Assembly (NCBI GenBank): GCA_017467805.1
Contig: JAFUKJ010000108.1
Coordinates: forward strand, 1-60,164
Source of the DNA: Lachnospiraceae bacterium
Lineage (GTDB): Bacteria > Bacillota > Clostridia > Lachnospirales > Lachnospiraceae
Length of the DNA stretch: 60,164 bases
Direction of reading: 5' to 3'
Shown here: positions 42,752 to 52,805 of the stretch, in pieces
Numbering within the stretch: position 1 is the first letter of the stretch
Layout of the letters: the number at the start of each line of letters is the position of its first letter
Made by a program: the position numbers and the translations under genes
Notes under the pieces: model-generated
Told to the model about the DNA's origin: nothing
Seen by the model: the letters and a program-made list of their open reading frames with translations, nothing else
Databases searched by the model: none

Positions 42752-45700
42752 TTACACCACCCAATCAAACAAACTAATCTGATTTGACTCTGGGATATCT
42801 CCTAATAAATTCAATTGTGACATTAATTCAATAACAGTCTTAGAAACCTTCGTCCTGCTTCTAAAGTCATCCTTAGACAGGAACGGACCGTCTTTGGCAG
42901 CCTCCATGATAGCATCCGCCGCTTTTTCTCCCAAGCCGTCAATGCTACTAAGCGATGGCATAATCTTTCCATCTATAATCTGGAAATTACGGGAATGCGC
43001 CTTAAATACATCAATCGGCATAAACTCAAAGCCTCTTGCATACATTTCCTGTACGATTCTCATATCCTTCAAACAATCCTGTTCCTTATTCGACAAGGTA
43101 TCTGAACGTTTCTTGTAATCCGCTAATATACTCTCAAGATGTGGTCTTCCCTGACACATAATCTCATAGGAAAATGCAGACGCACGAATACTAAAATATG
43201 CACAATAATAGGCAAGCGGATGGTATATCTTACAATATGCAATTCGCCATCCCATCATAACGTATGCCGCCGCATGAGCCTTTGGGAACATATACTGAAT
43301 CTTCTTACAAGACCAGATATACCAATCAGGTACATTATGGGCAAGCATCGCCTCTTCCCATTCAGGCTTAAGTCCCTTACCCTTACGAACACTCTCCATA
43401 ATCGTAAAGGACAGCTCACTATCCATTCCCATGTTAATCAGATAAATCATAATATCATCTCGCGTACAAATCGCAGTTGAAATGGTAGCCTTTCCTTCTT
43501 GAATCAAGGTCTGTGCATTACCAAGCCATACATCCGTACCGTGAGAAAGTCCTGAAATTCGAACCAAATCCGAAAAATACTTTGGCTGTGCATCAATAAC
43601 CATCTGCATCGCAAAGTCTGTACCAAACTCTGGAATACCCAAAGCGCCAAGCTTACAGCCGCCAATATCATCTGGCTTAATTCCCAATGCATCCGTATTC
43701 TGGAATAAAGACATTACATTCTTATCATCCAAAGGAATGGTAACAGGGTCTATTCCCGTTAAGTCCTGCAACATACGAATCATGGTCGGATCGTCGTGTC
43801 CGAGAATATCAAGCTTTAACAGGTTATGGTCAATGGAGTGGTAATCAAAGTGCGTCGTAATCGTATCCGTTGTCATATCATTTGCAGGATGCTGTACAGG
43901 AGTAAAGGAGTTAATCTCTTCTCCCACAGGCAATACTACAATACCACCAGGATGCTGTCCTGTTGTTCTTCGCACGCCCGTACATCCCTCTACAATACGA
44001 TTAATCTCGCTGGTTCTCTTATATTTTCCACGTTCCTCATAATAATTCTTCACATATCCAAATGCCGTCTTATCCGCAAGTGTACCAATTGTTCCCGCAC
44101 GGAAGGTCTGTCCATAACCAAAGATAACCTCCATATACTTATGTGCCTTACTCTGGTACTCTCCCGAGAAATTAAGGTCGATATCAGGCTCCTTATTTCC
44201 TTTGAATCCAAGGAATGTCTCAAACGGAATATCAAATCCATCCTTGACCAAAGGCTCTCCACATACAGGACAATTTTTATCAGGCATATCACAGCCTGCC
44301 ATACCAGAGAATTTCCTTACCTCTTCCGATTCAAAGTCACTGTAATGACATTTCTTACAGTAATAATGAGGACTCAGCGGATTAACCTCCGTGATTCCAG
44401 CCATGGTCGCAACAAAGGAAGAACCTACCGAACCACGGGAGCCTACCAGATATCCGTCTTCAACTGACTTCCACACCAGCTTCTGCGCAATAATATACAT
44501 AACGGCAAATCCGTTACTGATAATAGAGTTAAGCTCCCTCTCCAATCGCGCTTCTACAATCTGTGGCAGTTCCTCACCATACATCTCATGAGCCTTGCGG
44601 TAACAAATATCCCTCAGCTGACCGTCACTGTTCTCAATGACAGGCGGACACTTATCGGGCCTTACTGGTGCAATATAATCGCACATATCCGCTATCATAT
44701 TGGTATTGGTAACAACTATCTCCTCTGCCTTCTCACTACCAAGATAATAAGCAAACTCATCTATCATCTCTTCTGTAGTTCTAAGATACAAAGGCGCCTG
44801 GTCATCTGCATCCTTAAAACCCTTTCCTGCCATAATGATTCTTCGATAAATCTCATCCTCAGGGTCTAAGAAATGCACATCACAGGTTCCAACCACAGGC
44901 TTATGGAACTGTTCGCCCAGCTTTACAACACGCTTATTCAAAGCAATCAAATCTTCCTCACTCTGAATATCAGGGTGTTTATCCGACTCTATCATAAATC
45001 GGTTATTACCTATCGGCTGAATCTCCAAATAATCATAGAAGTTCACAATCTTTGCAATCTGTTCATCGCTCTTGCCATCCAGCATCGCCCTAAAAAGCTC
45101 TCCAGCCTCACAGGCACTTCCGATAATCAAACCCTCTCTGTACTTCATAATCAGACTCTTTGGTATCAAAGGTCTCTTATAAAAATAAGTCAGATGTGAC
45201 TCAGAAACCAATTTATACAAATTAATTCTACCTGTCTGATTCTTCGCCAGAATAATAATGTGATAAGAATGCAGCTTACGAACCGCCTCAACACTGGACT
45301 TTCCAAGTGCATTCATCTGTGTCAGGTTCTCATGTCCGTCCTTTTTCAGCATCGCAAGGAACTTCACATAGATTTCCGCCGTAGCTTCTGCATCATCTAC
45401 CGCTCTATGATGATTCTCAAGGCTGATTCCAAGCGTCTTTGCCACTGCATCCAGAGTATATTTCGCCTGTCCTGTCAGCAACACTCTTGCCAAAGCTACC
45501 GTATCTACATAAGTAAAATCTGTAGGAATTTCCATGCGCTTTGCATTTTCCAAGATAAAGCTCATATCAAAGCTGGCGTTATGCGCTACCAGTACCGCAT
45601 CGCCCACAAACTCCAAGAATCTTGGCAACACATCCTCTATCGTATCTGCATCAATTACCATATCATCTCTGATGCCTGTCAGTTTCTCAATATTGAACGG

Positions 45701-47233
45701 AATCGGCACCTGCGGATTGACAAAGGTCGAAAATCTATCTGTAATCTCGCCATTTACAACCTTCACGGCACCAATCTCAATAATTCTATTATTTACAGGA
45801 GAAAATCCCGTTGTCTCGATATCAAAGACTACATAGGTTCCATCCAATGACTGTCCCTTATCATTGGTAACCATCTCCTTCAAATCATCTACCAGATAGC
45901 CCTCTACACCATAAATAACCTTAAATTCATCGCCATGGTCAAGAGCATGATTCGCATCAGGGAATGCCTGTACGCAACCGTGGTCTGTAATTGCAATTGC
46001 CTTATGTCCCCACTTCTTAGCGCGTTTGATAATCGTTTTCACATCCGATACCGCATCCATATCACTCATCTTGGTATGGCAGTGCAGCTCTACACGTTTC
46101 TTAACACTATGATCCTCTCTTGCTGTTGTAAAATCAGGAATCTTCTTCAAGCCTACCACAGTTGCAATTGTTAATTCATGGTCAAAGGTATCATTTGTCG
46201 TTACACCCTTTACCTTAAAGAAAGCTCCCACCTTCAAATCACCAAGAAGCTCTTCTAACTGTTCATTATGTACGAACATTTTCACCTTAATGGTATCTGT
46301 GAAGTCCGTAATCTCAAAGCTGACGATAGTCTTTTCGTTTCGAATCTCGCGCTTGTCCAAGCTCCTTACCTTACCACGAATGACTACCTCGCCCATTTCA
46401 CCCCAGATTTCTTCAATTTTGATTACTTCATCCTCAAAATCACGACCATAAATAACATCTGGGTTATCCGACTTCTTAGGCATACGTCTAAAGGAGCCTT
46501 TTTCAAACTTCTTCTCAGACTTTTCAAACGTCTTAGTCGGAGCCTTAGGCTGTGCGTTCTCTGTCTTAGGCTTCTCTGTAGCTGTTTCTGCTGCCGCCAT
46601 CTCCTGTGCAGTTGTCTCCTCTGCTACAGGTGCTTCACCAAACTCATCACTAACGCCCACTCGTCCTGAAATACTTGCAACAATCTTGCGAATTCTCTGT
46701 TCATCCTCTTCCTTATACTTGCTGGCAGCTGCTTCCTTATAGCTCACATCAAACTTTACCATAAAGCCACAACGTTCATTCAGCACCTTATCAAGAATAC
46801 CGATAAATTCATCCTCTTTTGCTCTCGCTATTACACTTTCCTCAAGAATCAACTCCATACTGTTATTGTCTGGGAATCTCATATCCGCCTGACGAAACAT
46901 CGTATATAACATATGCTCCGCCTCTTTTAACTCAAGCAAAATACTTTCCTTATATACATCCATCAGCTTCTCAGGATTATATTGTCCAGAAAGTATAAAT
47001 TTCTCGTATATTTTTATTGTAATATTATCATTCGGAAAGAACTGCTTCTTAATCTCGCTCTCCGTACGATAAATAATCTCCTTCTCAATTAACCTTTCAC
47101 TCCGAATATAGATACGCAGAAGGTCTTTTCGCTTGGTTGCCGTGATTTTCTCCACTAAAACCTCCTCGAATAATTCCTTCTGCATACCTGTCAGGTTCAG
47201 ATTAGGAAAGGCTTCAAAAAACTTCTTCTCCAT
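42752..47233 (-). CDS. polC: DNA polymerase III alpha subunit, PolC type
   Basis: This is the 1493-residue main replicative polymerase of Firmicutes, carrying its own proofreading nuclease. Order of parts: N-terminal domain (1-165), a low-complexity Ala/Glu/Lys linker (about 195-250), an OB-fold (about 280-365), a PHP domain split around the exonuclease (HCHTKMS at 384-390), a DEDDh 3'-5' exonuclease (Asp471 and Glu473 in DIETTGF), a zinc-binding pair CKKC and CPVCGEPL in the palm region, and polymerase and fingers motifs (EPDIDLNFSGEYQ and RAGTIGTLADKTAFGYV). Length is normal, and it lies 12 bp after ispG. Confidence 0.98.
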   Translation of the reverse strand: MEKKFFEAFPNLNLTGMQKELFEEVLVEKITATKRKDLLRIYIRSERLIEKEIIYRTESEIKKQFFPNDNITIKIYEKFILSGQYNPEKLMDVYKESILLELKEAEHMLYTMFRQADMRFPDNNSMELILEESVIARAKEDEFIGILDKVLNERCGFMVKFDVSYKEAAASKYKEEDEQRIRKIVASISGRVGVSDEFGEAPVAEETTAQEMAAAETATEKPKTENAQPKAPTKTFEKSEKKFEKGSFRRMPKKSDNPDVIYGRDFEDEVIKIEEIWGEMGEVVIRGKVRSLDKREIRNEKTIVSFEITDFTDTIKVKMFVHNEQLEELLGDLKVGAFFKVKGVTTNDTFDHELTIATVVGLKKIPDFTTAREDHSVKKRVELHCHTKMSDMDAVSDVKTIIKRAKKWGHKAIAITDHGCVQAFPDANHALDHGDEFKVIYGVEGYLVDDLKEMVTNDKGQSLDGTYVVFDIETTGFSPVNNRIIEIGAVKVVNGEITDRFSTFVNPQVPIPFNIEKLTGIRDDMVIDADTIEDVLPRFLEFVGDAVLVAHNASFDMSFILENAKRMEIPTDFTYVDTVALARVLLTGQAKYTLDAVAKTLGISLENHHRAVDDAEATAEIYVKFLAMLKKDGHENLTQMNALGKSSVEAVRKLHSYHIIILAKNQTGRINLYKLVSESHLTYFYKRPLIPKSLIMKYREGLIIGSACEAGELFRAMLDGKSDEQIAKIVNFYDYLEIQPIGNNRFMIESDKHPDIQSEEDLIALNKRVVKLGEQFHKPVVGTCDVHFLDPEDEIYRRIIMAGKGFKDADDQAPLYLRTTEEMIDEFAYYLGSEKAEEIVVTNTNMIADMCDYIAPVRPDKCPPVIENSDGQLRDICYRKAHEMYGEELPQIVEARLERELNSIISNGFAVMYIIAQKLVWKSVEDGYLVGSRGSVGSSFVATMAGITEVNPLSPHYYCKKCHYSDFESEEVRKFSGMAGCDMPDKNCPVCGEPLVKDGFDIPFETFLGFKGNKEPDIDLNFSGEYQSKAHKYMEVIFGYGQTFRAGTIGTLADKTAFGYVKNYYEERGKYKRTSEINRIVEGCTGVRRTTGQHPGGIVVLPVGEEINSFTPVQHPANDMTTDTITTHFDYHSIDHNLLKLDILGHDDPTMIRMLQDLTGIDPVTIPLDDKNVMSLFQNTDALGIKPDDIGGCKLGALGIPEFGTDFAMQMVIDAQPKYFSDLVRISGLSHGTDVWLGNAQTLIQEGKATISTAICTRDDIMIYLINMGMDSELSFTIMESVRKGKGLKPEWEEAMLAHNVPDWYIWSCKKIQYMFPKAHAAAYVMMGWRIAYCKIYHPLAYYCAYFSIRASAFSYEIMCQGRPHLESILADYKKRSDTLSNKEQDCLKDMRIVQEMYARGFEFMPIDVFKAHSRNFQIIDGKIMPSLSSIDGLGEKAADAIMEAAKDGPFLSKDDFRSRTKVSKTVIELMSQLNLLGDIPESNQISLFDWVV

Positions 47234-47245
47234 AATCCCCGTCTG

Positions 47246-48304
47246 TTATTTCTCCCAATTGTCTAAAGCATCCTTCAAAGTTGCTAAAAGCTCCGCCTCT
47301 GGTACTTTTCTGATAATCTCACCCTTCTTAATCAGAAGACCTTCCCCGATACCACCAGCAATACCGATGTCCGCTTCCTTTGCTTCTCCTGGACCATTTA
47401 CTGCGCATCCCATAACTGCAACCTTAATATCCAAGTCATAATTCTGTACCATAGTCTCTACCTGATTAGCAAGACCAATCAAATCAATGTTAGTTCTTCC
47501 ACAGGTCGGACATGACACAACCTCGATGCCTCCCTTGCGCAGACCTAAGGTTCTCAAAATCAGTTTCGCTGACTTAATCTCCTCTACAGGGTCACCTGTT
47601 AACGAAACACGAATCGTATCACCCACACCTGAATTCAGTATAATTCCCAAACCAATCGCCGACTTAATATTACCACTTGTAACAGTACCAGACTCCGTAA
47701 TACCAACATGAATCGGATACGGTGTCTTACCTGCCAAAAGCTCATGAGCCTCTACACTCATCATAACATCGGATGACTTAATACTGATTACCAGATTATC
47801 ATAGCCAAGCTCCTCAATAATACCAACCTTATCTAAGGCACTCTCCACAATTCCCTGTGCTGTTACACCATTATACTTAGCAACCAGCTCCTTCTCCAGA
47901 GAACCGCTATTTACACCGATACGGATTGGAATATTCCTCTCCTTAGCGACACGAACAACCTCAGCCACTTTCTCACGGCTTCCAATATTACCAGGATTGA
48001 TACGAATCTTATCCGCGCCATTTTCCATAGCCGCAATCGCCATCTTATAATCAAAATGAATATCTGCCACTAACGGAATCTCTATCTGCTTCTTAATCTC
48101 AGCAATCGCATTTGCAGCCTCAAGATTTGGCACAGTACATCGAATAATATCACAGCCCGCCGCCTGTAAACGTTGAATCTGTGCCACTGTAGCTGCCACA
48201 TCCTCCGTCTTTGTATTTGTCATCGACTGAATCATAATAGGATTACCGCCGCCTATCACCTTATTACCAATATGAATCTCTTTGGTATGATTTCTGTATA
48301 TCAT
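47246..48304 (-). CDS. ispG: 4-hydroxy-3-methylbut-2-en-1-yl diphosphate synthase IspG
   Basis: IspG reduces MEcPP to HMBPP in the MEP isoprenoid pathway using a [4Fe-4S] cluster. The 352-residue protein has a TIM barrel beginning GGGNPIMIQSMTNT, and a C-terminal domain with the cluster ligands in CPTCGRT and MGCAVNGPGEA. It follows rseP by 54 bp. With dxr and uppS nearby, it links isoprenoid supply to lipid carriers for the cell wall. Confidence 0.97.
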   Translation of the reverse strand: MIYRNHTKEIHIGNKVIGGGNPIMIQSMTNTKTEDVAATVAQIQRLQAAGCDIIRCTVPNLEAANAIAEIKKQIEIPLVADIHFDYKMAIAAMENGADKIRINPGNIGSREKVAEVVRVAKERNIPIRIGVNSGSLEKELVAKYNGVTAQGIVESALDKVGIIEELGYDNLVISIKSSDVMMSVEAHELLAGKTPYPIHVGITESGTVTSGNIKSAIGLGIILNSGVGDTIRVSLTGDPVEEIKSAKLILRTLGLRKGGIEVVSCPTCGRTNIDLIGLANQVETMVQNYDLDIKVAVMGCAVNGPGEAKEADIGIAGGIGEGLLIKKGEIIRKVPEAELLATLKDALDNWEK

Positions 48305-48358
48305 ATGAATACCATGCCTTTCTAACTTACTTCTACAACTTTGTATCCTGCACTTTAC

Positions 48359-49441
48359 TTAACGAAAGATTTTCGTTATATCGTTATATAATACAAACAC
48401 CATTAATATCATCAATGCTACAAATCCAATAAAATGAACAATACCTTCCTTTTCTGGCGGAACAGGCTTACCTCTAAGCACTTCGATAAACATAAACACT
48501 AATCTTCCACCATCCAATGCAGGAAGCGGCAATAAATTCATAACGCCAAGGTTCACGCTAAGCAGCACTGCAAAATTCATCATCGTCAATACCACTGTCG
48601 GTATGCCATACGGTGTTGCCTGCTCTACCATATCATCAATCGCAACTGCAATACCTACAGGTCCCGACAAATCATCCCCTGTCAACTTACCCTGCACAAG
48701 CATCAGAAGACTTTCCACAGTAGCCTTTAACCAGTATCTGACTTCACACGCACTATATTTAATCAAATTCCAGCCCTTACACTCGATATTCTCACCAATT
48801 GTAAAGCCAATATAATATCTGCTATCCTCTTCACTGTACTTTGGTGTCAGCATCGTTGTATGCTTCTCACCACCACGCGTATATTCAATCTCCAGCTCTT
48901 CACCTGTACTCATAGACGAAATAAATGTCACTTCATTGTACAGATAAATGCGCTCACCATCTATCTTAGTAATCACATCGCCTACTTGCAATCCCGCATC
49001 TGCTGCTGGGTATCCGTCCATCAAAGAAGTAATCTTTGGAATCGTAGCTCCTGTAAATCCTACTACAATCAAAGAAAGCAAAAATGCAAGAATAATATTA
49101 AAGAAAGGTCCTGCAAACACAGTTGCAATTCTTGACCATACATTTGCATCATTGAAAGTACCCTCTGGCTTCTCTAATACATTTTTCTTCTCCTCTTCGT
49201 TTCCCTTTTCTTCTGTATAAATACCATCCTCGCCTTCAAATACACAGGCACCGCCTAAAGGCAAAAGCTTCAGCGCATAGTTAGTCTCTCCTTTTGTAAA
49301 TTCCAGCAAGGTAGGTCCCATACCAACTGAAAACTCAACAACTTTAATTCCGTTAAGCTTTGCTATGAGAAAATGTCCCAGTTCATGAGAAACTACCACT
49401 ACACCAAATACAAGAATAAATACAATTAATGTAACAAGCAT
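48359..49441 (-). CDS. rseP: Site-2 intramembrane metalloprotease RseP
   Basis: This 360-residue protease cleaves membrane-bound regulators such as anti-sigma factors. The zinc motif HELGH lies in the first helix (about 21-25), a PDZ domain sits at about 125-205, and the third zinc ligand is in MNLLPLPALDGGR near 300. About four transmembrane segments are visible. It lies in the conserved uppS-cdsA-dxr-rseP-ispG order. The GC of the N-terminal linker (EEKGNEEEKKN) is lower, and the linker is variable in the family. Confidence 0.95.
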   Translation of the reverse strand: MLVTLIVFILVFGVVVVSHELGHFLIAKLNGIKVVEFSVGMGPTLLEFTKGETNYALKLLPLGGACVFEGEDGIYTEEKGNEEEKKNVLEKPEGTFNDANVWSRIATVFAGPFFNIILAFLLSLIVVGFTGATIPKITSLMDGYPAADAGLQVGDVITKIDGERIYLYNEVTFISSMSTGEELEIEYTRGGEKHTTMLTPKYSEEDSRYYIGFTIGENIECKGWNLIKYSACEVRYWLKATVESLLMLVQGKLTGDDLSGPVGIAVAIDDMVEQATPYGIPTVVLTMMNFAVLLSVNLGVMNLLPLPALDGGRLVFMFIEVLRGKPVPPEKEGIVHFIGFVALMILMVFVLYNDITKIFR

Positions 49442-49452
49442 TCTGTTCTCCT

Positions 49453-50598
49453 CTATTCAAACTTTGTTCTAATCAAATCATATGCTTCCTGCTCGGCAGA
49501 TAATATCTGATTTACATCAGGATTCTCAATTCTTTTATGGGAATCCATACACATCTCAATAATCTCAGGAATCTGAAGGAAACGAATCTTTCTATTCAAG
49601 AACAGACTAACTGCCTTCTCATTCGCCGCATTAAACACTGTCGGCATACTTCCGCCCTCACCCGCTGCACGCATCGCAAGCTTCAAGCCTGTAAAGGTTT
49701 CCATATCAGGCTTTTCAAAGGTTATACTTCCCAATTCATAAAAATCTACTCTCTTACCAGCCATAGGACGTCTGTCAGGATAGAATAACGCATACTGAAT
49801 CGGCAGCTTCATATCTGGTGTACCAAGCTGCGCAATAATACCTCCATCCACATACTCAACCATGGAATGAATAATGCTCTGCGGATGTACAACCACCTGA
49901 ATTCTATCCAAATCCATATCAAAAAGCCACTTCGCTTCCATAACCTCAAGCCCCTTATTTACAAGGGTTGCCGAATCAATGGTAATTTTACTTCCCATTG
50001 CCCAGTTTGGATGCTTCAAAGCGTCCTCTACCTGAATATTCTCCAATTGTTCTCTTGTCTTACCTCTGAAAGGTCCACCCGATGCAGTAATGAGCAGCTT
50101 ATGAATTCTCTCCTTATTCTCTCCCTGCATAGACTGGAAAATAGCACTGTGCTCGCTATCTACAGGTAATATCGAAACTCCCATCTTAGCCGCCAATGGC
50201 ATAATAATATGTCCTGCAGTTACCAATGTCTCCTTATTTGCAAGTGCAATGTCTTTTTTCTTATTAATCGCAGCAATTGTAGGTCTGATACCTATCATAC
50301 CAACGATAGCTGTTACCAGTATATCTGATTCATCCATCTCCGCAATCTGAATCAAGCCATCCATACCGCACAGAATCTCAACCTCTACATCCTGCAGACG
50401 TACTGCCAAATCCTTGCAGGCTGCCTCTGACTGCATACATACAAGCTTCGGTCCAAATTCTCTTACCTGTTTCTCCATTAATTCAACATTAGTTCCCGCC
50501 GCCAGTGCTACCACCTGCAAATCAGAATTCTCTCTTACGATTTCCAAAGTCTGGGTTCCTATAGAGCCCGTTGAACCTAATATAGCCAGCTTCTTCAT
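49453..50598 (-). CDS. dxr: 1-deoxy-D-xylulose 5-phosphate reductoisomerase
   Basis: Dxr commits deoxyxylulose phosphate to isoprenoid synthesis. The 381 residues have the NADPH-binding GSTGSIGTQT (about 8-17), ALANKETLVTAG near 120, metal-binding DSEH with Asp/Glu near 148, and the flexible-loop block SGGPFRGKT near 185. The C-terminal domain ends the normal-length protein. The stop is TAG. It follows cdsA by 24 bp. Confidence 0.97.
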   Translation of the reverse strand: MKKLAILGSTGSIGTQTLEIVRENSDLQVVALAAGTNVELMEKQVREFGPKLVCMQSEAACKDLAVRLQDVEVEILCGMDGLIQIAEMDESDILVTAIVGMIGIRPTIAAINKKKDIALANKETLVTAGHIIMPLAAKMGVSILPVDSEHSAIFQSMQGENKERIHKLLITASGGPFRGKTREQLENIQVEDALKHPNWAMGSKITIDSATLVNKGLEVMEAKWLFDMDLDRIQVVVHPQSIIHSMVEYVDGGIIAQLGTPDMKLPIQYALFYPDRRPMAGKRVDFYELGSITFEKPDMETFTGLKLAMRAAGEGGSMPTVFNAANEKAVSLFLNRKIRFLQIPEIIEMCMDSHKRIENPDVNQILSAEQEAYDLIRTKFE

Positions 50599-50622
50599 AC
50601 TTCCTTGCTACCTTTCTAATAT

Positions 50623-51450
50623 CTACAAAAACAAAATAATTAAAAAATAAATCATCGGCGCAGTAAAAATAACACTGTCAAAGCGGTCCATAATGCCGCC
50701 ATGTCCAGGAATCAAATTACCATAATCCTTAATATCGTGATTACGTTTAATTGCCGATGCCGCCAAATCTCCCACCTGTGAAATCACAGAACCAATTGCT
50801 CCAATCACAGATAAAACAATCCAGAAATAGTTAACCCCCATTGCCTTATCCAGCAGGAAGAACCCAAATAAGCCTCCTACAACTGCCGAGCCAAGAATAC
50901 CACCAATAGAACCCTCTATAGTCTTCTTAGGACTCAAATGAGGCACAAGCTTATGCTTACCAAATAATACACCCACCAAATATGCACATGTATCTGATAT
51001 CCATGAGCTGACAAAAATCATCCACACCAGATATGCTCCATATGCCAGCTGTCTTGTTAAAAACACAAAAGAAAGCATAATCGGCGCATAAATCAGCGAA
51101 AAATAAGTTGCCATTACTTGATTTGCTGTAAACTTAGGAAACGAAAATACATAAACCACCATTAATGCCATTAACAGCAAAATAACCGTAATCATAAAGT
51201 AGGTATGCGTTTCCGCAAAATAAATCAGTAAATAGTATACCGCAATTGCGAGCAAACCCGTTATCTCCAACGCATTCAGCTTCTTCCCTGTACGAATACC
51301 GCAAGCCTTGGTCAACTCCAAAAAGGCAACATTAGAAATCAAATATAAGGTAAGAGCAAGCACAAGTCCGCCCGGTAATATTGTCGCAAGTGCAATAATA
51401 ACCAAAATTACACTACTGATTGTTCTCTCCTTACTTATCTTTGAAGCCAT
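50623..51450 (-). CDS. cdsA: Phosphatidate cytidylyltransferase
   Basis: CdsA makes CDP-diacylglycerol, the precursor of phospholipids. From MASKISKERT it is 275 residues with about eight transmembrane helices. The family signature is near the C-terminus: SAIKRNHDIKDYGNLIPGHGGIMDRFD in pattern, with the Lys-Asp, His-Gly-Gly and Asp-Arg-Asp residues all present. The start has AAGGAGG 6 bases upstream. An in-frame start at 51474 would overlap uppS, so it was rejected. Confidence 0.96.
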   Translation of the reverse strand: MASKISKERTISSVILVIIALATILPGGLVLALTLYLISNVAFLELTKACGIRTGKKLNALEITGLLAIAVYYLLIYFAETHTYFMITVILLLMALMVVYVFSFPKFTANQVMATYFSLIYAPIMLSFVFLTRQLAYGAYLVWMIFVSSWISDTCAYLVGVLFGKHKLVPHLSPKKTIEGSIGGILGSAVVGGLFGFFLLDKAMGVNYFWIVLSVIGAIGSVISQVGDLAASAIKRNHDIKDYGNLIPGHGGIMDRFDSVIFTAPMIYFLIILFL

Positions 51451-51451
51451 T

Positions 51452-52159
51452 TTATTCCTCCTTAACCAAGCCATACCTTCTATCTCTCTTGTTATATGCC
51501 TCGATTGCTTTCTCTAACTCTTTTTTATCAAAATCAGGCCACGGAACATCTGTAAAATAAAACTCTGCATATGCCAACTGCCAAAGCAGATAATTCGATA
51601 TTCTCTGTTCTCCCGATGTTCTAATCATTAAATCAGGATCAGGTATACCCGCTGTATCTAATTCATTTGCTATGCCTTCCTCTGTTATGTCCTCCGCTTT
51701 TAACTCTCCTGCTGCGACCTTTTCAGCCAGTTTCTTTACAGCTCTTGTCATCTCATCGCGACTTCCATAATTCAAGGCTATCTGAAAATGCAATCCTGTA
51801 TTATTCTTCGTTGCCTCTTCCAGCTCAGCAATTCTATTTCTAATGTCTTCATCCAATCGCGTCTTATCGCCAATCACACGAACACACATCTTATTCTTCT
51901 CTGCAGTCTTTAAGCAGGTCTTCATATAATTACGAAGCAGCTGCATCAAAGCATCCACCTCATCCTGAGGTCTGTTCCAATTCTCTGTAGAAAAAGCATA
52001 TACCGTAAGATACTGTATTCCCATCTTATACGCCTCTTCACATATAACTTCAACGTTCTTGGCGCCCTGTACATGTCCTGCTTTTCTTGGCAAGCCCTTT
52101 GCCTTCGCCCATCTTCCGTTACCGTCCAAAATAATCGCTACATGCGTAGGTACTTTCAT
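51452..52159 (-). CDS. uppS: Undecaprenyl diphosphate synthase (cis-isoprenyl transferase)
   Basis: UppS builds the C55 lipid carrier for cell-wall precursors. The 235-residue length is normal. The diphosphate-binding DGNGRWAK with catalytic Asp is near residue 12-19, followed by GHVQGAKNV, YAFSTENWNRP near 75, and RTSGEQRISNYLLWQ near 190. It lies one base from cdsA and 72 bp after frr, with a hairpin in that gap. Confidence 0.97.
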   Translation of the reverse strand: MKVPTHVAIILDGNGRWAKAKGLPRKAGHVQGAKNVEVICEEAYKMGIQYLTVYAFSTENWNRPQDEVDALMQLLRNYMKTCLKTAEKNKMCVRVIGDKTRLDEDIRNRIAELEEATKNNTGLHFQIALNYGSRDEMTRAVKKLAEKVAAGELKAEDITEEGIANELDTAGIPDPDLMIRTSGEQRISNYLLWQLAYAEFYFTDVPWPDFDKKELEKAIEAYNKRDRRYGLVKEE

Positions 52160-52185
52160 AATTGACCTCCATAATCATAACTTAA

Positions 52186-52216
52186 AGGGGCAGTACATCC
52201 CTCATGTAATGCCCCT
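52186..52216 (-). terminator. Hairpin between frr and uppS
   Basis: Thirteen-bp arms with one mismatch (52186-52198 with 52204-52216) and a 5-base loop. The minus-strand tail is TTTAAGTTATG. It probably gives partial termination, setting a lower level for uppS-cdsA than for frr, as no new consensus promoter is seen between it and uppS. Confidence 0.6.
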
Positions 52217-52231
52217 CATTATAAACCTTAT

Positions 52232-52783
52232 TTATACAGTCAGGATTTCCTTTGACTTGTCTTCAATTGCCTTGTCGATATCCTTCACATACTTATCTGT
52301 AAGCTTCTGAACAGATTCCTCTAAGCTCTTAATCTCATCTTCAGATACCTCTGTCTTAGCAAGCTTCTTGTATGCATCGTTTGCATCTCTTCTAATGTTA
52401 CGAATAGCAACCTTGGCATCCTCACCCTTCTTCTTAACATCCTTAACGAGTTCTTTACGTCTCTCCTCTGTTAACTCTGGGAACACAAGTCTGATAACTG
52501 TTCCATCGTTACTTGGTGTAATTCCGATGTCTGATGCCATGATAGCCTTCTCGATTTCACGAATCAGGCTCTTCTCCCATGGTGCAATCTGAATCATTCT
52601 TGCTTCTGGAACCGTAATATTACCAACCTGCTGAATTGGTGTAGGTGATCCATAATAATCTACCTTTAACTTATCCAATACGTGCGGATTTGCACGTCCT
52701 GCTCTGATTGTCAAATAATCTGCAAGAAGGAAATCGTATGCCTTCTGCATTTTCTCTTCATATGGTTTAATTCTCTCGTCCAT
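52232..52783 (-). CDS. frr: Ribosome recycling factor
   Basis: Frr splits post-termination ribosomes with EF-G. The 183 residues show the family blocks YLTIRAGRANPHVLD-like (about 25-40), VDYYGSPTPIQQVGNI, and the C-terminal helix KSLEESVQKLTDKYVKDID. It normally follows pyrH, and does so here by 22 bp. Confidence 0.98.
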   Translation of the reverse strand: MDERIKPYEEKMQKAYDFLLADYLTIRAGRANPHVLDKLKVDYYGSPTPIQQVGNITVPEARMIQIAPWEKSLIREIEKAIMASDIGITPSNDGTVIRLVFPELTEERRKELVKDVKKKGEDAKVAIRNIRRDANDAYKKLAKTEVSEDEIKSLEESVQKLTDKYVKDIDKAIEDKSKEILTV

Positions 52784-52805
52784 GTTCTTCGTCCTTCCTA
52801 GTTTA

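Noticed and set aside
43826-44467. Plus-strand frame of over 200 codons opposite polC
   Set aside because: It lies entirely antisense to the conserved PolC catalytic region, has atypical composition and no ribosome binding site.
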